A stretch of 64,000 nucleotides of DNA from Halocalculus aciditolerans (GCF_014647475.1 NZ_BMPG01000001.1:744001-808000); one strand, 5' to 3'; positions 16,764 through 25,540 are shown, counted from the stretch's first letter. Numbers and translations are program-made. The notes: generated by a model from the letters alone, not told the origin.

Positions 16764-17585
16764 ATGTCCGGGACTGAGACCGACGCGGCGGTCGACGCCC
16801 CGACCGACCACGTGCTGTCGCAGGAGGCGGTGCTCGCCGCGCAACTCGACCTCGGGTTGGACGAACTGCGACGCCCCCTCGACGGGCTCTTCCTCTCGGG
16901 GGTGTCCGCCGGCCTCGACATCGGGTTCGGCCCGCTGTTCATGGCGGCGCTCTACTCGGCCGCCGCCGGCGTCTGGGCGACGCCGACGCTCGACCTCGCG
17001 CTCGGCGCGCTCTACGCCGTCGGATTCGTCTTCGTCGTCCTCGGGCGCGCGGCGCTCTTCACTGAGCACACGACGCTCGCCGTCATCCCCGTTCTGACCG
17101 GAGAGGCGGACGTCCGCTCGCTCCTCCGGCTCTGGGGGACGGTTTACGCCGGGAACGTCGTCGGCGGCACGCTCTTCGCGGCCGCGATGGTGGCCACTGC
17201 GCCCGCCTACGGCATCGCGGACGCCGCCGCGTTCGTCCACCTCGCTCGGCCCTTCCTCTCGCACTCGTGGGCGGTGACGTTGACGGCGGCGGTGCTCGCC
17301 GGCTGGCTCATGGGCCTCCTCTCCTGGCTCGTCACCGCGGTCCGCGACTCCGCGACCCAACTCGCCGTCGTCGTCCTCGTCACGTCCGTCATCGGCTTCG
17401 CGCACCTCCCGCACGCCGTCGCCGGGGTCGTCGAACTCGCTGCCGCGGCGCTCGTCGCTCCGACAATCACGGCCGCCGAGGTCGCGGCGGTGCTCGGGGT
17501 CGCGGTCGTCGGGAACGCCGTCGGCGGCTCCGTCTTCGTCGCCCTCTTGAAGTACGGCTACGTCGTTCGCGGCCTCGACGACTGA
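16764..17585 (+). CDS. Formate/nitrite transporter family protein
   Basis: A 273-residue membrane protein with six hydrophobic spans between about 45 and 265. The pattern GLDIGFGPLFMAALYS, LGRAALFTEHTTLAV and 'WGTVYAGNVVGGTLFAA', together with a C-terminal 'GVAVVGNAVGGSVFVALLKY', matches the FNT fold, in which two Asn-rich half-repeats (GN..GG) build an aquaporin-like pore. FNT channels carry formate, nitrite, hydrosulfide or related anions; the central residues do not settle which. The ATG at 16764 is chosen because it starts an acidic N-terminal tail as in relatives; the longer upstream frame is not coding-like. Confidence 0.82.
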   Translation: MSGTETDAAVDAPTDHVLSQEAVLAAQLDLGLDELRRPLDGLFLSGVSAGLDIGFGPLFMAALYSAAAGVWATPTLDLALGALYAVGFVFVVLGRAALFTEHTTLAVIPVLTGEADVRSLLRLWGTVYAGNVVGGTLFAAAMVATAPAYGIADAAAFVHLARPFLSHSWAVTLTAAVLAGWLMGLLSWLVTAVRDSATQLAVVVLVTSVIGFAHLPHAVAGVVELAAAALVAPTITAAEVAAVLGVAVVGNAVGGSVFVALLKYGYVVRGLDD

Positions 17586-17638
17586 CGCGATTCCGGTGGT
17601 TCGTTAGGTACTTCCCCTCGCTCGCGTACAGGAGTGGT

Positions 17639-17962
17639 ATGAAGGCAGTCATCGTGGGACCCGACGAGGGGCTGGGGGACGCGCTCGCGGCGGCGGGCGT
17701 CGACGTCGAACGCATCGAGGGCATCGGGAGCGGCGACGCGTTGGAAGCGGCGGGTATCGCGGACGCGGACCTGCTCGTCGTGACGAACGTCGGGGAAGCC
17801 ACCGCCGTCTCGGTCGCGCTGGAGAAGAACCCCGACCTGACGACCGTCGTCTACTCGACGGACACCGTGCCGGAGTTCGTGCGCGCGCGCCTCGACTTCG
17901 CCATCGACCCGAACCTCCTCGACCCCGAGACGGTCGCCGAAGAGCTCACCCGCGAGGCGTAG
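17639..17962 (+). CDS. Small Rossmann-like haloarchaeal protein
   Basis: A 107-residue cytoplasmic protein. It alternates strands and helices: KAVIVGPDEGLGDALAAAGV, then VERIEGIG, DADLLVVTNVGEATAVSVAL, 'TTVVYSTDTVPEFVRARLDF', and IDPNLLDPETVAEEL. The layout resembles a half Rossmann or TrkA-N/CheY-like fold, but the Gly motif is incomplete, so nucleotide binding is uncertain. It is followed 30 bases later by a cupin gene on the same strand, perhaps one transcript. A haloarchaeal conserved family is likely, with unknown function. Confidence 0.7.
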   Translation: MKAVIVGPDEGLGDALAAAGVDVERIEGIGSGDALEAAGIADADLLVVTNVGEATAVSVALEKNPDLTTVVYSTDTVPEFVRARLDFAIDPNLLDPETVAEELTREA

Positions 17963-17992
17963 CTTCTTCTCCCGCCCGGCGGAAAGCCGGGT

Positions 17993-18313
17993 ATGGACCT
18001 GTACGACGAAATCGAGACCGACGCGAGCGCCGGCGAAGTCGTGACGACGGAACTCCACTACTCGCCGGACCTCCTGGTGAAGGCGTTCGCGCTCGGCCCC
18101 GGCGCGGTCGTCGACCCTCACGAACACGACGACCAGACGAACGTCTTCCACGTCCTCGACGGCGAGGTCGTCGTCGTCCGCGGCGACGAGGCGGAAACGG
18201 AACGCGTGTCCGCGGCGGGCGTCGCCGCCTTCGACCGCGGCGTCCCGCACGGCGCGCGGAACGAGGGCGGTGACGTTGCGGTGTTCACGGCGACGATGGG
18301 AGCGATGGAGTAG
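17993..18313 (+). CDS. Single-domain cupin protein
   Basis: A 106-residue cupin. Metal motif 1 is VDPHEHDDQTNVFHVLDG (H-x-H-x6-H pattern) and motif 2 is AFDRGVPHGARNEG. These small barrels bind a divalent metal and can be enzymes or sensors; nothing here identifies a substrate. The gene follows the Rossmann-like protein by 30 bases and converges on the gene ending at 18319. Confidence 0.75.
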   Translation: MDLYDEIETDASAGEVVTTELHYSPDLLVKAFALGPGAVVDPHEHDDQTNVFHVLDGEVVVVRGDEAETERVSAAGVAAFDRGVPHGARNEGGDVAVFTATMGAME

Positions 18314-18318
18314 GCGAC

Positions 18319-18552
18319 TCAGTCGAGCGGGATGGCGACGGGGCGGTCGAGCGCGTGCCCGGCCGCGGGCTCGGGGAGGTCGTCGGGGTCGACTTCGGCG
18401 GCGTACGGGCTGACGTGCTCCCAGCAGACGAAGCGGCTGACGCGGCCGGGCGCGTAGAGGTAGAAGTCCGCGCTGGCGGGACAGACGGCGCACCGCGGCT
18501 CGCCGTCCGCGTCTGCGAGCGCGTCCGCCAGCGCGTCGGTGGCCGCCCCCAT
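18319..18552 (-). CDS. Small zinc-finger-like haloarchaeal protein
   Basis: A 77-residue protein with CAVCPASADFYLYAPGRVSR followed by FVCWEHVSPYAAEV. The CxxC and C-x2-H pairs spaced by about 20 residues could hold one zinc ion. The start at 18552 (MGAATDALADAL) is chosen because the frame upstream is of mixed composition and unlike the rest. It is acidic and soluble. A haloarchaeal conserved small protein is likely; its role is unknown. Confidence 0.6.
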   Translation of the reverse strand: MGAATDALADALADADGEPRCAVCPASADFYLYAPGRVSRFVCWEHVSPYAAEVDPDDLPEPAAGHALDRPVAIPLD

Positions 18553-18664
18553 CACACGCGCTCGTTCGCACCCGACCACGCTAAGTGTGTTGCCAGCCCC
18601 CACGGTCCGCGTCCCGCTCGCTGTCGATGCACGACCGTGGTTCGCCGCGCCCTCCCGTATCAAC

Positions 18665-19381
18665 CTACGCCTCGTGGAGAGCGTCGAGTATCGGAATTTC
18701 CTCGCGGCGCTCCGCGTCGACAGCGTCCCAGTCCACGCCCGACGGGCGCTCGTCGGGACTGTTCGTCTCGATGGTCTCGTCCGGCGTGACGACGAAATCC
18801 ATCGGGACGTCGTGGGCGTCCGGCGCGACGTCGCCGGCGTCGAGGAGCTGGAGCGGGTGGACGGTCGTCGCGGTCGTCGTCGCCGCGTCCACGCGGCCGC
18901 ACTCGCTGAGTATCGCCCACTCGATGTCGCTGTACCCCTCGCCCTTTCCGACGCGCGCGCCGTCGCGGGTGACGGCGACGCTCCCCGAGAGCACGAAATC
19001 GACGTGCGGCACCTCGTCGAGCGGGACCGTGTCGGCGTACTGCGCGACGTGCGAGACGGTCGGCGCGGCGTCGAAATCCGCCGCGTCGAGACGCTCGGGG
19101 TCGAGCTCGTAGAACGCCTCGTCCGCTCGGAGCCGCGGAACGGCCATGTAGAGCGTCTTCCCCTCGCGGAGCGCGCGCCGCCGCGCCGCCAGCTGGGGCG
19201 CGTCCGGGTTCGCCTTCACGACGTCCGCCGCCCGCCACGCGTCCGTCTCGGCGAGCCGGTCCGCCGCCTGCCGCGCGCCCGCGAAGTTCGGGATGCGGCC
19301 GTGCGGCGGGAACGGGAACCGCGCCGCGCCCGACGACTCCAGCGCCTCCCACACCCGCTCGCGGACGTCCTGTTTCGTCAC
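18665..19381 (-). CDS. 5-formyltetrahydrofolate cyclo-ligase family protein
   Basis: A 238-residue protein of the MTHFS fold, which in characterised members converts 5-formyl-THF to 5,10-methenyl-THF with ATP. Matching segments are RFPFPPHGRIPNFAGARQAA, VKANPDAPQLAARRRALREG, LYMAVPRL, GSVAVTRDGARVGKGEGYSD and the Thr-rich TTATTVHPLQL. Archaeal members are often only annotated as cyclo-ligase-like. The start is taken as the GTG at 19381 (VTKQDVRERVW), because homologues begin around there; the in-frame ATG 20 codons upstream adds a basic, atypical segment. Confidence 0.8.
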   Translation of the reverse strand: MTKQDVRERVWEALESSGAARFPFPPHGRIPNFAGARQAADRLAETDAWRAADVVKANPDAPQLAARRRALREGKTLYMAVPRLRADEAFYELDPERLDAADFDAAPTVSHVAQYADTVPLDEVPHVDFVLSGSVAVTRDGARVGKGEGYSDIEWAILSECGRVDAATTTATTVHPLQLLDAGDVAPDAHDVPMDFVVTPDETIETNSPDERPSGVDWDAVDAERREEIPILDALHEA

Positions 19382-19470
19382 ACCCCCCGTTCCGCGGGCC
19401 ACGCGTAAAACGATTCGTTCGCGTCGAGAAGGGAGTTTCAAGCCCGCCCCCCGCGACAGGCGAGTATAGT

Positions 19471-20700
19471 ATGGTCGCCGACTCCGCCGTCGCGCTCCTC
19501 GCCGCGGTCACCGGCGTGCTCGTCGCCGCCCACCTCCTGGGCGTGCTCGCCGGCCGACTCGGGTTCGCGCCGGTCGTCGGCGAGCTCGTCACCGGCCTCG
19601 TCCTCGGTCCCGCGGTCCTCGGCGTCGCCGCGCCCGGTGTCGCCGCGCACTTCGTCCCCGTCCCGGACTCCCTCGTCGTTCTGTCGGCGCTCGGCCTCGT
19701 CTTCCTAGTCGTCCTCGCCGGGAGCGAAGTGGACGCCGCCGCGGTCCGACGCGACGCCGCGACGACGGCCGCGCTCGCCCTCGGTGCCTTCGGCGTCCCC
19801 TTCCTCGCCGGGTTCGCGCTCGCCTGGGCGCTCCCCGCTGCCGTCCTCGCCGAGTCCGCCGGTCGCCTCGCGCTCGCGCTCTTCTTGGGGACGGCGCTCA
19901 GCGTCTCCGCGCTCCCGGTCGCCGTCCGCGTCCTCGCCTCGCTCGACGCCTTGGATACCCGCGTCGGCCAGCAGACGCTCACCGTCGCCGCCGTCGTCGA
20001 CGCCGCCGGCTGGGTCGCCCTCGCCGTCGTCGCCGACATCGCGCTCGCCGGACGCGTCGACGCCGGCCGCCTCGGTCGCACGGTCGTCGTCCTCGCGGCC
20101 TTCGTCCTCGTCGCGGCGACCGCCGGCGTCCGCGTGGTGGACGCGCTCTTCCGCGCGACCTCGACCTCGCGCTCGCCCGCCCTCACGGGGTTCTCGGTCG
20201 TCACGCTCGTCGGATTCGTCGCCGCCCTCGCCGCCGCGGCCGCCGGCCTGGAAGCCGTCCTCGGCGCGTTCGCCGGCGGCGTCGTCGCCGGTCGGCGACT
20301 CGACGACGACGCCAGACGCGTCCTCCAGGTCGTCACCCTCGCGTTCTTCGGCCCGCTCTTCTTCGCCACCGCCGGGCTCCGCGTCGACCTCGGCGGTCTC
20401 CTCACCCCCACCGTCGCCGGCGTCGCCGTCGCGACGTTCGCCGTCGCCGTCGCCTCGAAAGCGCTCGGCGTCGCGCTCGGTGCCGCGTTCACCGACCTCT
20501 CCCGCGCGGAGACGGTCTGTCTCGCGGTCAGCCTCAACGCCCGCGGCGCGATGGAAATCGTCGTCGCGACGCTCGGGCTCACCCTCGGCGTCCTCTCCCC
20601 GGCGCTCTACGCCGTCGTCGTCACCGTCGCCATCGCCACGACCGTCCTCACCCCGCCGCTCCTCCGCCGCGCGCTCGCCCGCCTCCCCGACAACCCTTAG
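19471..20700 (+). CDS. CPA2-family Na+(K+)/H+ antiporter
   Basis: A 409-residue membrane protein with about 12-13 helices, matching the KefB/NapA type of monovalent cation:proton antiporters. Typical features are GRLGFAPVVGELVTGLVLGP near the N terminus, FLVVLAGSEVD, a helix with VVDAAGWVALAV (candidate ion-binding Asp), and the C-terminal SLNARGAMEIVVATLGL, which has the conserved Arg-Gly motif. There is no C-terminal TrkA-N regulatory domain, so it is a pore-only form. It ends four bases inside the convergent exchanger gene. A role in ion balance in salt is expected from the family. Confidence 0.85.
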   Translation: MVADSAVALLAAVTGVLVAAHLLGVLAGRLGFAPVVGELVTGLVLGPAVLGVAAPGVAAHFVPVPDSLVVLSALGLVFLVVLAGSEVDAAAVRRDAATTAALALGAFGVPFLAGFALAWALPAAVLAESAGRLALALFLGTALSVSALPVAVRVLASLDALDTRVGQQTLTVAAVVDAAGWVALAVVADIALAGRVDAGRLGRTVVVLAAFVLVAATAGVRVVDALFRATSTSRSPALTGFSVVTLVGFVAALAAAAAGLEAVLGAFAGGVVAGRRLDDDARRVLQVVTLAFFGPLFFATAGLRVDLGGLLTPTVAGVAVATFAVAVASKALGVALGAAFTDLSRAETVCLAVSLNARGAMEIVVATLGLTLGVLSPALYAVVVTVAIATTVLTPPLLRRALARLPDNP

Positions 20701-21974
20701 GTCGCCTCCGGTCCGTCGCCGGTCGCGTACGCTCTGGCGCGCTCGACGACGACGGGGAGGTAGTGGCGACGCGCGACGAGCACGCCGACGCCGAGCACCA
20801 CGTAGAGCGCGCTGTACGCCAGCAAGCCCTCGTAGGTCTGGAAGACCGGGTGGAACTGGGCGGCGAAGAGCGCGAGCAGCGCGAGCGCCTCCCGGACGCT
20901 CACCTCGAAGTTCACGAGGAGCGTCAGCGCGAAGAAGCTCTGCGCGGCGGTGATCCATATCTCGCCGGCCTGCCGCGCCTCGAACGGGAGCGCGCCGTAG
21001 TAGCCGAGCGAGAGGCTGTAGACGAGGACGAGCGTGCCGATGAGGAGCGTCCACTGGTTGAGCTTCGAGGAGATGAGCGCGTTGAACGCGGGCGTCGTCC
21101 GGAACTTCCGCACGAGGTACGCGCAGGCGATGAACTCCGGGCTCTCGCTCGCGAGCGGCGCGACCCACTGGATCATGAAGAAGGAGGAGACGCCGAAGCG
21201 CGGGCCGAGGGTTTCGAGGCCGCGCGCGAACGGCTTCACCGCGAGGAGGATGACGGCCGCCGCGAACGCGAACATCGCGAGCATCGCGAGCACGCGGCGG
21301 GCGCGCGGGAGCCCCTGGAGGTAGCCGGGGACGCCGAGCTGCCGCTCGTGGCTCGATTCGCCCTGGAGGATGACGGCGACGTAGGCCGCGTAGATGGCGA
21401 CGAGGACGATGCCGTCGACGGCGTCGATTCCCTCGCCGAGCGGGACGAAGAAGGCGACGACCGTCGCCGCGCCGAGGAAGACGAGTTCGACCGAGATGCG
21501 TTCGTCGAGCGCGACCGCGTCCGCGAACACGCCCTCGCGCCGGCGAATCGCGTCGTCGCCGCCGGACGCCGCCCGGTAGATCGCGTAGAGCGCGATGAGC
21601 GACCAGCCGAGGCCGATGAGGATGCGGTTCGCGCCCGTCATGTTCGCGACGGCGAGGTTCGCGGCCGCCACCGACGCCGGCGATCCCGGGTTCGCGCCGG
21701 CCTCCCACGCGTAGAGCGCGTCGACGGCGTACTCGGGCGCGACCGCGATAACCGCGAGCACGGCGAGCGCGAACGACCGCGGCACGTCGCGCTCCGCCGT
21801 CTCCGCCGCCCACGTCAACACGAACGCCGCACCGACCACCGCGACCCCGCTCGCCGCGACGACCGCGACCGTGCCGAGACTGCTCGTCCAGCCGAGCGCG
21901 ACGACGGCGAGCCACGGGACCGTGAGCGCGACGACCCCGGCGAGTGCGACCAGTGGGTGTCGGAGACGCGTCAT
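20697..21974 (-). CDS. Sodium/calcium exchanger family (CaCA) antiporter
   Basis: A 425-residue membrane protein with about 11 helices and two CaCA half-repeats. Alpha-1 is near VLAVIAVAPEYAVDALYAWE with the acidic ion ligands, followed by NLAVANMTGANRILIGLG. Alpha-2 is 'FFMIQWVAPLASESPEFIACAYL' (given by its ends; E, S and P are conserved), then ALISSKLNQWTLLIGTLVL. Such proteins exchange Ca2+ or other cations for Na+ or H+. The start at 21974 (MTRLRHPLVALAG) precedes the first helix directly; the longer frame is Arg/Ser-rich. It converges on and overlaps the CPA2 gene by four bases. Confidence 0.85.
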   Translation of the reverse strand: MTRLRHPLVALAGVVALTVPWLAVVALGWTSSLGTVAVVAASGVAVVGAAFVLTWAAETAERDVPRSFALAVLAVIAVAPEYAVDALYAWEAGANPGSPASVAAANLAVANMTGANRILIGLGWSLIALYAIYRAASGGDDAIRRREGVFADAVALDERISVELVFLGAATVVAFFVPLGEGIDAVDGIVLVAIYAAYVAVILQGESSHERQLGVPGYLQGLPRARRVLAMLAMFAFAAAVILLAVKPFARGLETLGPRFGVSSFFMIQWVAPLASESPEFIACAYLVRKFRTTPAFNALISSKLNQWTLLIGTLVLVYSLSLGYYGALPFEARQAGEIWITAAQSFFALTLLVNFEVSVREALALLALFAAQFHPVFQTYEGLLAYSALYVVLGVGVLVARRHYLPVVVERARAYATGDGPEAT

Positions 21975-22026
21975 CGCCCGGGGCGACGACCGGACGCCGG
22001 ATAACTCTTGGCTCGACGGCGACCGC

Positions 22027-22836
22027 TCACTCCTCGCCGCCGTCGCTCCCGCCACCGCTACCGCCCTCGTTGTCCCCGGCCTCCTCGCCGTCGCGCTCGT
22101 CGCCGCCCTCACTCTCGCCGTCGCCCTCGTCTCCGCCTTCGCTCTCGCCGTCGTCGTCGTCGCTTTCGTTCTCGTCCGCTCGCGCCGCCAGCCCGGCGAG
22201 ATGCGGGGCTTCGGGAACGATTATTTCTGTTGCACCGAGGGTCGCGGCGTTCTCGCTCCCCGGCAGGCAGAACACGAGGACGCCGTCGGCGATACCCGCG
22301 ACCGCGCGCGTCCCGACGATTCGCGTCCCGACTTCCTCCTCGGAGTACCGCCGGAAGAGCTCGCCGAACCCCGGGAGCTCCTTCTCGAAGAGCGGCCGCA
22401 CCGCCTCGACCGTCACGTCGTCCGGCGTCACGCCCGTCCCGCCCGTCGTCACCACGACGTCCACGTCGTCGCGTCGCACTAGCCGGTCGACGATGGACTG
22501 CACGCGGTCGTAGTCGTCGTGCACGAGCTCGCGCGTGTTCACCTCGTGGCCCGCGCCCTCGAACGCCGCCTCGATCGCGTCACCGCTCGGGTCGTCGTCC
22601 AGCGTCCGCGACGACGACACCGTCACCACGCCCACCCCGACCGACGCGACGTCGTGGTGATGATGCTCGTGCCCGCCGCCGTGGTCGTCGCCGCCGTGGC
22701 CGCTGCCGCCGTGACCGTCGTGGCTCCGACTGTGGCCGTCGTGCTCGCCGTCTTCGCGTGTGTGGGCGTCGTGCTCCCTCTCGTTGTGGCCGCCTTCGTG
22801 GCTGTCTCCGTGGTCGCCGTCGGCGTGGTCGGTCAT
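22027..22836 (-). CDS. moaB: MoaB/Mog-type molybdopterin protein with His-rich head and acidic tail
   Basis: A 269-residue protein. Residues 65-225 are a MogA/MoaB domain: VGVVTVSSSRTLDDDPSGDA, VVVTTGGTGVTPDDVTVEAV, EKELPGFGELFRRYS and VFCLPGSENAA. These catalyse adenylation of molybdopterin before metal insertion. The first 62 residues hold about 17 His mixed with Asp, Gly and Glu, ending in EHHHHD. The last 45 residues are a repeated Glu/Asp/Gly/Ser tail. Neither extension is part of the usual 160-190-residue family. The His tract could bind metal. It is divergent from the dehydrogenase at 22909. The exported Mo enzyme at 10-12 kb would need such a cofactor pathway. Confidence 0.88.
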   Translation of the reverse strand: MTDHADGDHGDSHEGGHNEREHDAHTREDGEHDGHSRSHDGHGGSGHGGDDHGGGHEHHHHDVASVGVGVVTVSSSRTLDDDPSGDAIEAAFEGAGHEVNTRELVHDDYDRVQSIVDRLVRRDDVDVVVTTGGTGVTPDDVTVEAVRPLFEKELPGFGELFRRYSEEEVGTRIVGTRAVAGIADGVLVFCLPGSENAATLGATEIIVPEAPHLAGLAARADENESDDDDGESEGGDEGDGESEGGDERDGEEAGDNEGGSGGGSDGGEE

Positions 22837-22908
22837 GCGTCGGCGTTCGCGGCCGGGCGTGAAAACGTCTGCCACAGAGTTTTGTCGGCGTCGCTCGAAT
22901 CGAACGGT

Positions 22909-23949
22909 ATGCAGGCCGTTCAGTTCACGGAGCACGGCGACACCGACGTCATCGAGTACGGCGAGTTCCCCGATCCCGAGGTCGGCCCCGACGACGTCCT
23001 CGTGGACGTGAAGGCGGGCGCGCTCAACCACCTCGACGTCTGGACGCGCCGCGGCCTCCCCGGCCTCGACCTCGAGATGCCGCACATCCCGGGGAGCGAC
23101 GCCGCCGGCGAAGTCGTCGAGGTCGGCGACGACGTCCGCGCGTTCGAACCCGGCGACCACGTCGCCGTCTCCGCCGGCGTCTACTGCGGGGAGTGCGAGT
23201 TCTGCCGGCACGGCGAGTTCCCGCTCTGCAAGGAGTACCACATCCTCGGCGAACACGTCCGCGGCGTCCACGCCGAGCGCGCCGCGCTCCCCGCGAAGAA
23301 CCTCGTCGCCGTCCCCGACCACGTCGACTGGACGACCGCCGCCGCCGCGCCGCTCGTCTTCCAGACCGCGTGGCGCATGCTCCACACGCGCGCCGACATC
23401 GAATCCGGCGAGTCCGTCCTCGTCCTCGGCGCTTCTGGGGGAGTTGGCCACGCCGCCCTCCAGATCGCCGCGGAAGCCGGCTGCGAGGTCTACGCCACCG
23501 CGTCGAATGAGGAAAAACTCGACTACGCCCGCGACCTCGGCGCGGACCACGCCATCAACTACGAGGCCGAGGACTTCGCCGCCCAAATCCGCGACCGCAC
23601 CGGCCGCCGCGGCGTCGACGTCGTCGTCGACCACGTCGGCGCGGCCACGTGGTCGGACTCCCTCAAGTCGCTCGCGAAGGGCGGGCGCGTCGTCACCTGC
23701 GGCGCGACCACCGGCGGCCAGCCGCAGACGAACATCAACCGCATCTTCTGGAACCAGCTGACCGTCCTCGGCTCCACGATGGCGACGCCCGGCGAAGCCG
23801 AGGACGCCCTCGCGAAGGTCTGGGACGGCACGTTCGAGGTTCACGTCCGCGACACCCTCCCGATGAGCGAGACCGCCGCCGCCCACGACCTCCTCGAGAA
23901 CCGGGAAGGCTTTGGGAAAGTAGTCGTAATCCCCGACGAAGAGCACTGA
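22909..23949 (+). CDS. Zinc-binding MDR oxidoreductase
   Basis: A 346-residue MDR-superfamily enzyme. It has GALNHLDVWTRRG near the N terminus, a four-Cys structural zinc site (YCGECEFCRHGEFPLC), and the quinone-reductase-like cofactor segment VLVLGASGGVGHAALQIAAE. The GASGGVG motif and Asn-His-x-Asp are closer to quinone oxidoreductases and crotonyl-CoA reductase-like enzymes than to classical alcohol dehydrogenases. It reduces or oxidises a small substrate with NAD(P)H, but the exact one is unknown. It overlaps the next small gene by one base (TGATG), so the two are probably co-translated. Confidence 0.82.
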   Translation: MQAVQFTEHGDTDVIEYGEFPDPEVGPDDVLVDVKAGALNHLDVWTRRGLPGLDLEMPHIPGSDAAGEVVEVGDDVRAFEPGDHVAVSAGVYCGECEFCRHGEFPLCKEYHILGEHVRGVHAERAALPAKNLVAVPDHVDWTTAAAAPLVFQTAWRMLHTRADIESGESVLVLGASGGVGHAALQIAAEAGCEVYATASNEEKLDYARDLGADHAINYEAEDFAAQIRDRTGRRGVDVVVDHVGAATWSDSLKSLAKGGRVVTCGATTGGQPQTNINRIFWNQLTVLGSTMATPGEAEDALAKVWDGTFEVHVRDTLPMSETAAAHDLLENREGFGKVVVIPDEEH

Positions 23950-24188
23950 TGGCATCTAAATACGCACCGGAGGAGACCGCGGGCTCGACGGCGATGAGCG
24001 ACCGCACCCAGTGGCTCGTCGTCGCCGCGCTCGTCCTCGCCACCCTCCTCGTCCCCGCGCTCGTCTACCTCCGCGCCGGCGGCGGCATCGCCGTCCTCGG
24101 CTTCCCCTACATCGATACCCTCGTCGCCCTCCCCATGATTCCGGCCCTCGTCCTCGCCGCCATCGGCGTCTGGTCCGCCGTCCGCTGA
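23949..24188 (+). CDS. Small two-helix membrane protein
   Basis: A 79-residue protein with a polar N-terminal 20 residues, then WLVVAALVLATLLVPALVYL (about 22-42) and LVALPMIPALVLAAIGVWSA (about 57-77). Its ATG shares the A of the TGATG junction with the upstream dehydrogenase, so it belongs to that transcript. An alternative internal Met at residue 16 (MSDRTQW) would remove most of the polar part. It resembles haloarchaeal orphan membrane peptides; no function is assigned. Confidence 0.6.
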   Translation: MASKYAPEETAGSTAMSDRTQWLVVAALVLATLLVPALVYLRAGGGIAVLGFPYIDTLVALPMIPALVLAAIGVWSAVR

Positions 24189-24201
24189 CGCCGGTGTCGC
24201 G

Positions 24202-24876
24202 TTACCGCTTCACGTTCTCGCGCGCCCGGTAGACGTTCCCGGACGGCCCGCCCGCTTCGAAGGACGCCGCCCAGACGACGTCCTCGGCGGTTTCCTCGCC
24301 GTATCCCTCGTCTTCGCCGGCGACTTCTCGCGGATAGATGGCGTTCGCGAGGAGGCCGTCGTCGCCGAACTCCGCGTCGAGATACGCGGTCAGCGCGTCG
24401 AGCCCGGCCTTCGACACCCGGTACGCGGGGGATTTCTCCCCCATCTCCGCGGACGCCATCGCCGAGGAGACATTTACGACGCGCCCGCCCTCGTTCTGGA
24501 GGACGAGCGGGAGCGCGTGTTTGAGAAGGAGCATCGGCCCGCGGAGGTTCGACGCCAGCGTCCGGTCCAGCCGGTCCACCGGCTCGCCCACCACCGACAT
24601 CCCGAGCTCCTTCACCTCGTACGCGTTCACGACGACGTCGAGCCGTCCGGCCTCCTCGAAGATGCCGTCCACCGTCGCCTCCACGTCGCCCTCCTGCGTC
24701 ACGTCCAAGACGACGTGCTCGGTCTCTTCCGGCGGTTCGTCCAGCATCGAGCGCGTCGCCGCGAACACGACCGCGCCGCGCTCCGCGAGTCGCTCGGCGA
24801 CTTCGGCTCCGAGCCCCTCGCTCGCGCCCGTCACGAGCGCGACCTGTCCCTCTAGACTCTCGAACGTCTCGACCAT
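24202..24876 (-). CDS. Short-chain dehydrogenase/reductase
   Basis: A 224-residue SDR. The cofactor loop is VALVTGASEGLGAEVAERL (TGxxxGxG), the Asn-Ala segment is VVNAYEV, and the catalytic Ser and YxxxK are in VVNVSSAMAS and AYRVSKAGL. The protein is 20-30 residues shorter than usual at the C-terminal substrate loop, where it ends FEAGGPSGNVYRARENVKR. Classical SDRs act on alcohols, sugars or acyl groups with NAD(P)H; the substrate is not readable. The ATG at 24876 gives MVETFESLEGQ, the usual start a few residues before the first strand. A 224-base gap without a gene follows upstream. Confidence 0.82.
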   Translation of the reverse strand: MVETFESLEGQVALVTGASEGLGAEVAERLAERGAVVFAATRSMLDEPPEETEHVVLDVTQEGDVEATVDGIFEEAGRLDVVVNAYEVKELGMSVVGEPVDRLDRTLASNLRGPMLLLKHALPLVLQNEGGRVVNVSSAMASAEMGEKSPAYRVSKAGLDALTAYLDAEFGDDGLLANAIYPREVAGEDEGYGEETAEDVVWAASFEAGGPSGNVYRARENVKR

Positions 24877-25100
24877 ACCCGCGAAACGACTCGACTCCCT
24901 ACGTGCCTTGCGGACTCGAACGAGGAAGGCGTGGCGTGAGCGAGAACCGAGTCTACGTCGACGACGTTTCCGAAAGCCCGCGACCTCTCGCGCGCTCTGA
25001 GCGACATATCCACTCGCAGGCTCGTGGATAGGGGTCGCTCGGAGCCACGCGAGACGCCGCCCCCTTTCGATGTCCCACCCGGAGTGAACGTGTGGCCGGC

Positions 25101-25511
25101 CTATCGAACGACGACGGCGTCGGCGGCGAAGGCGTCGCCGGTCCAGCGCCACGCGTCGAGAAACGGCGTCGAATCATCGAGCGAGACGAGGAGGTAGTGA
25201 TAGCCTTTCCACGTCGCTTCCCGCTCGTCGGTCTCGCTCAGGTGGGGTGGACCGGCGGGGTGGGAGTGGTAGAACCCGACGATTTCTTCGTCTCTCTCCG
25301 CGGCGTCGTCAGCGACGTCGACGACGTCGCCCGGCGGGATTTCGTAGGTCGTCTTCGGATTCTCGGCGGCGTTCTCGGTCGCGACAGCCGTCATCGCGTG
25401 GGCGTCGTCGCCGTCCCGCGTCCCGACGAGAATCCCACAGCACTCCTCGGGCGCGGCCGCTCGCGCGTGTGCGAGCACGTCGGCGTACGCGGGAGCGGAG
25501 AGAACGAGCAT
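25101..25511 (-). CDS. JAMM/MPN+ metalloprotease (desampylase-like)
   Basis: A 136-residue single-domain protein with the complete JAMM zinc site: the upstream Glu in APEECCGILVG and HSHPAGPPHLSETD (H-x-H-x10-D). The size and motif fit HvJAMM1-like desampylases, which in Haloferax remove ubiquitin-like SAMP proteins from targets and release SAMPs for sulfur transfer in molybdopterin and tRNA modification. That role is inferred from the family, not proven here. It lies 29 bases downstream of the IPP-isomerase-like gene on the same strand and is probably co-transcribed with it. Confidence 0.85.
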   Translation of the reverse strand: MLVLSAPAYADVLAHARAAAPEECCGILVGTRDGDDAHAMTAVATENAAENPKTTYEIPPGDVVDVADDAAERDEEIVGFYHSHPAGPPHLSETDEREATWKGYHYLLVSLDDSTPFLDAWRWTGDAFAADAVVVR

Positions 25512-25540
25512 TCGCGGGGCGTTCGGGATTCGCGTCGCGG

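Noticed and set aside
15684-17585. Long plus-strand frame giving a 633-residue form of the FNT protein
   Set aside because: The first 360 codons lie antisense to a lipoprotein gene and look like low-complexity Arg/Val; FNT homology begins only after 16764.
24877-25100. 31-codon GTG-started frame (about 24937-25032) upstream of the SDR gene
   Set aside because: Third positions are not biased as in real genes here, and no motif or promoter supports it.
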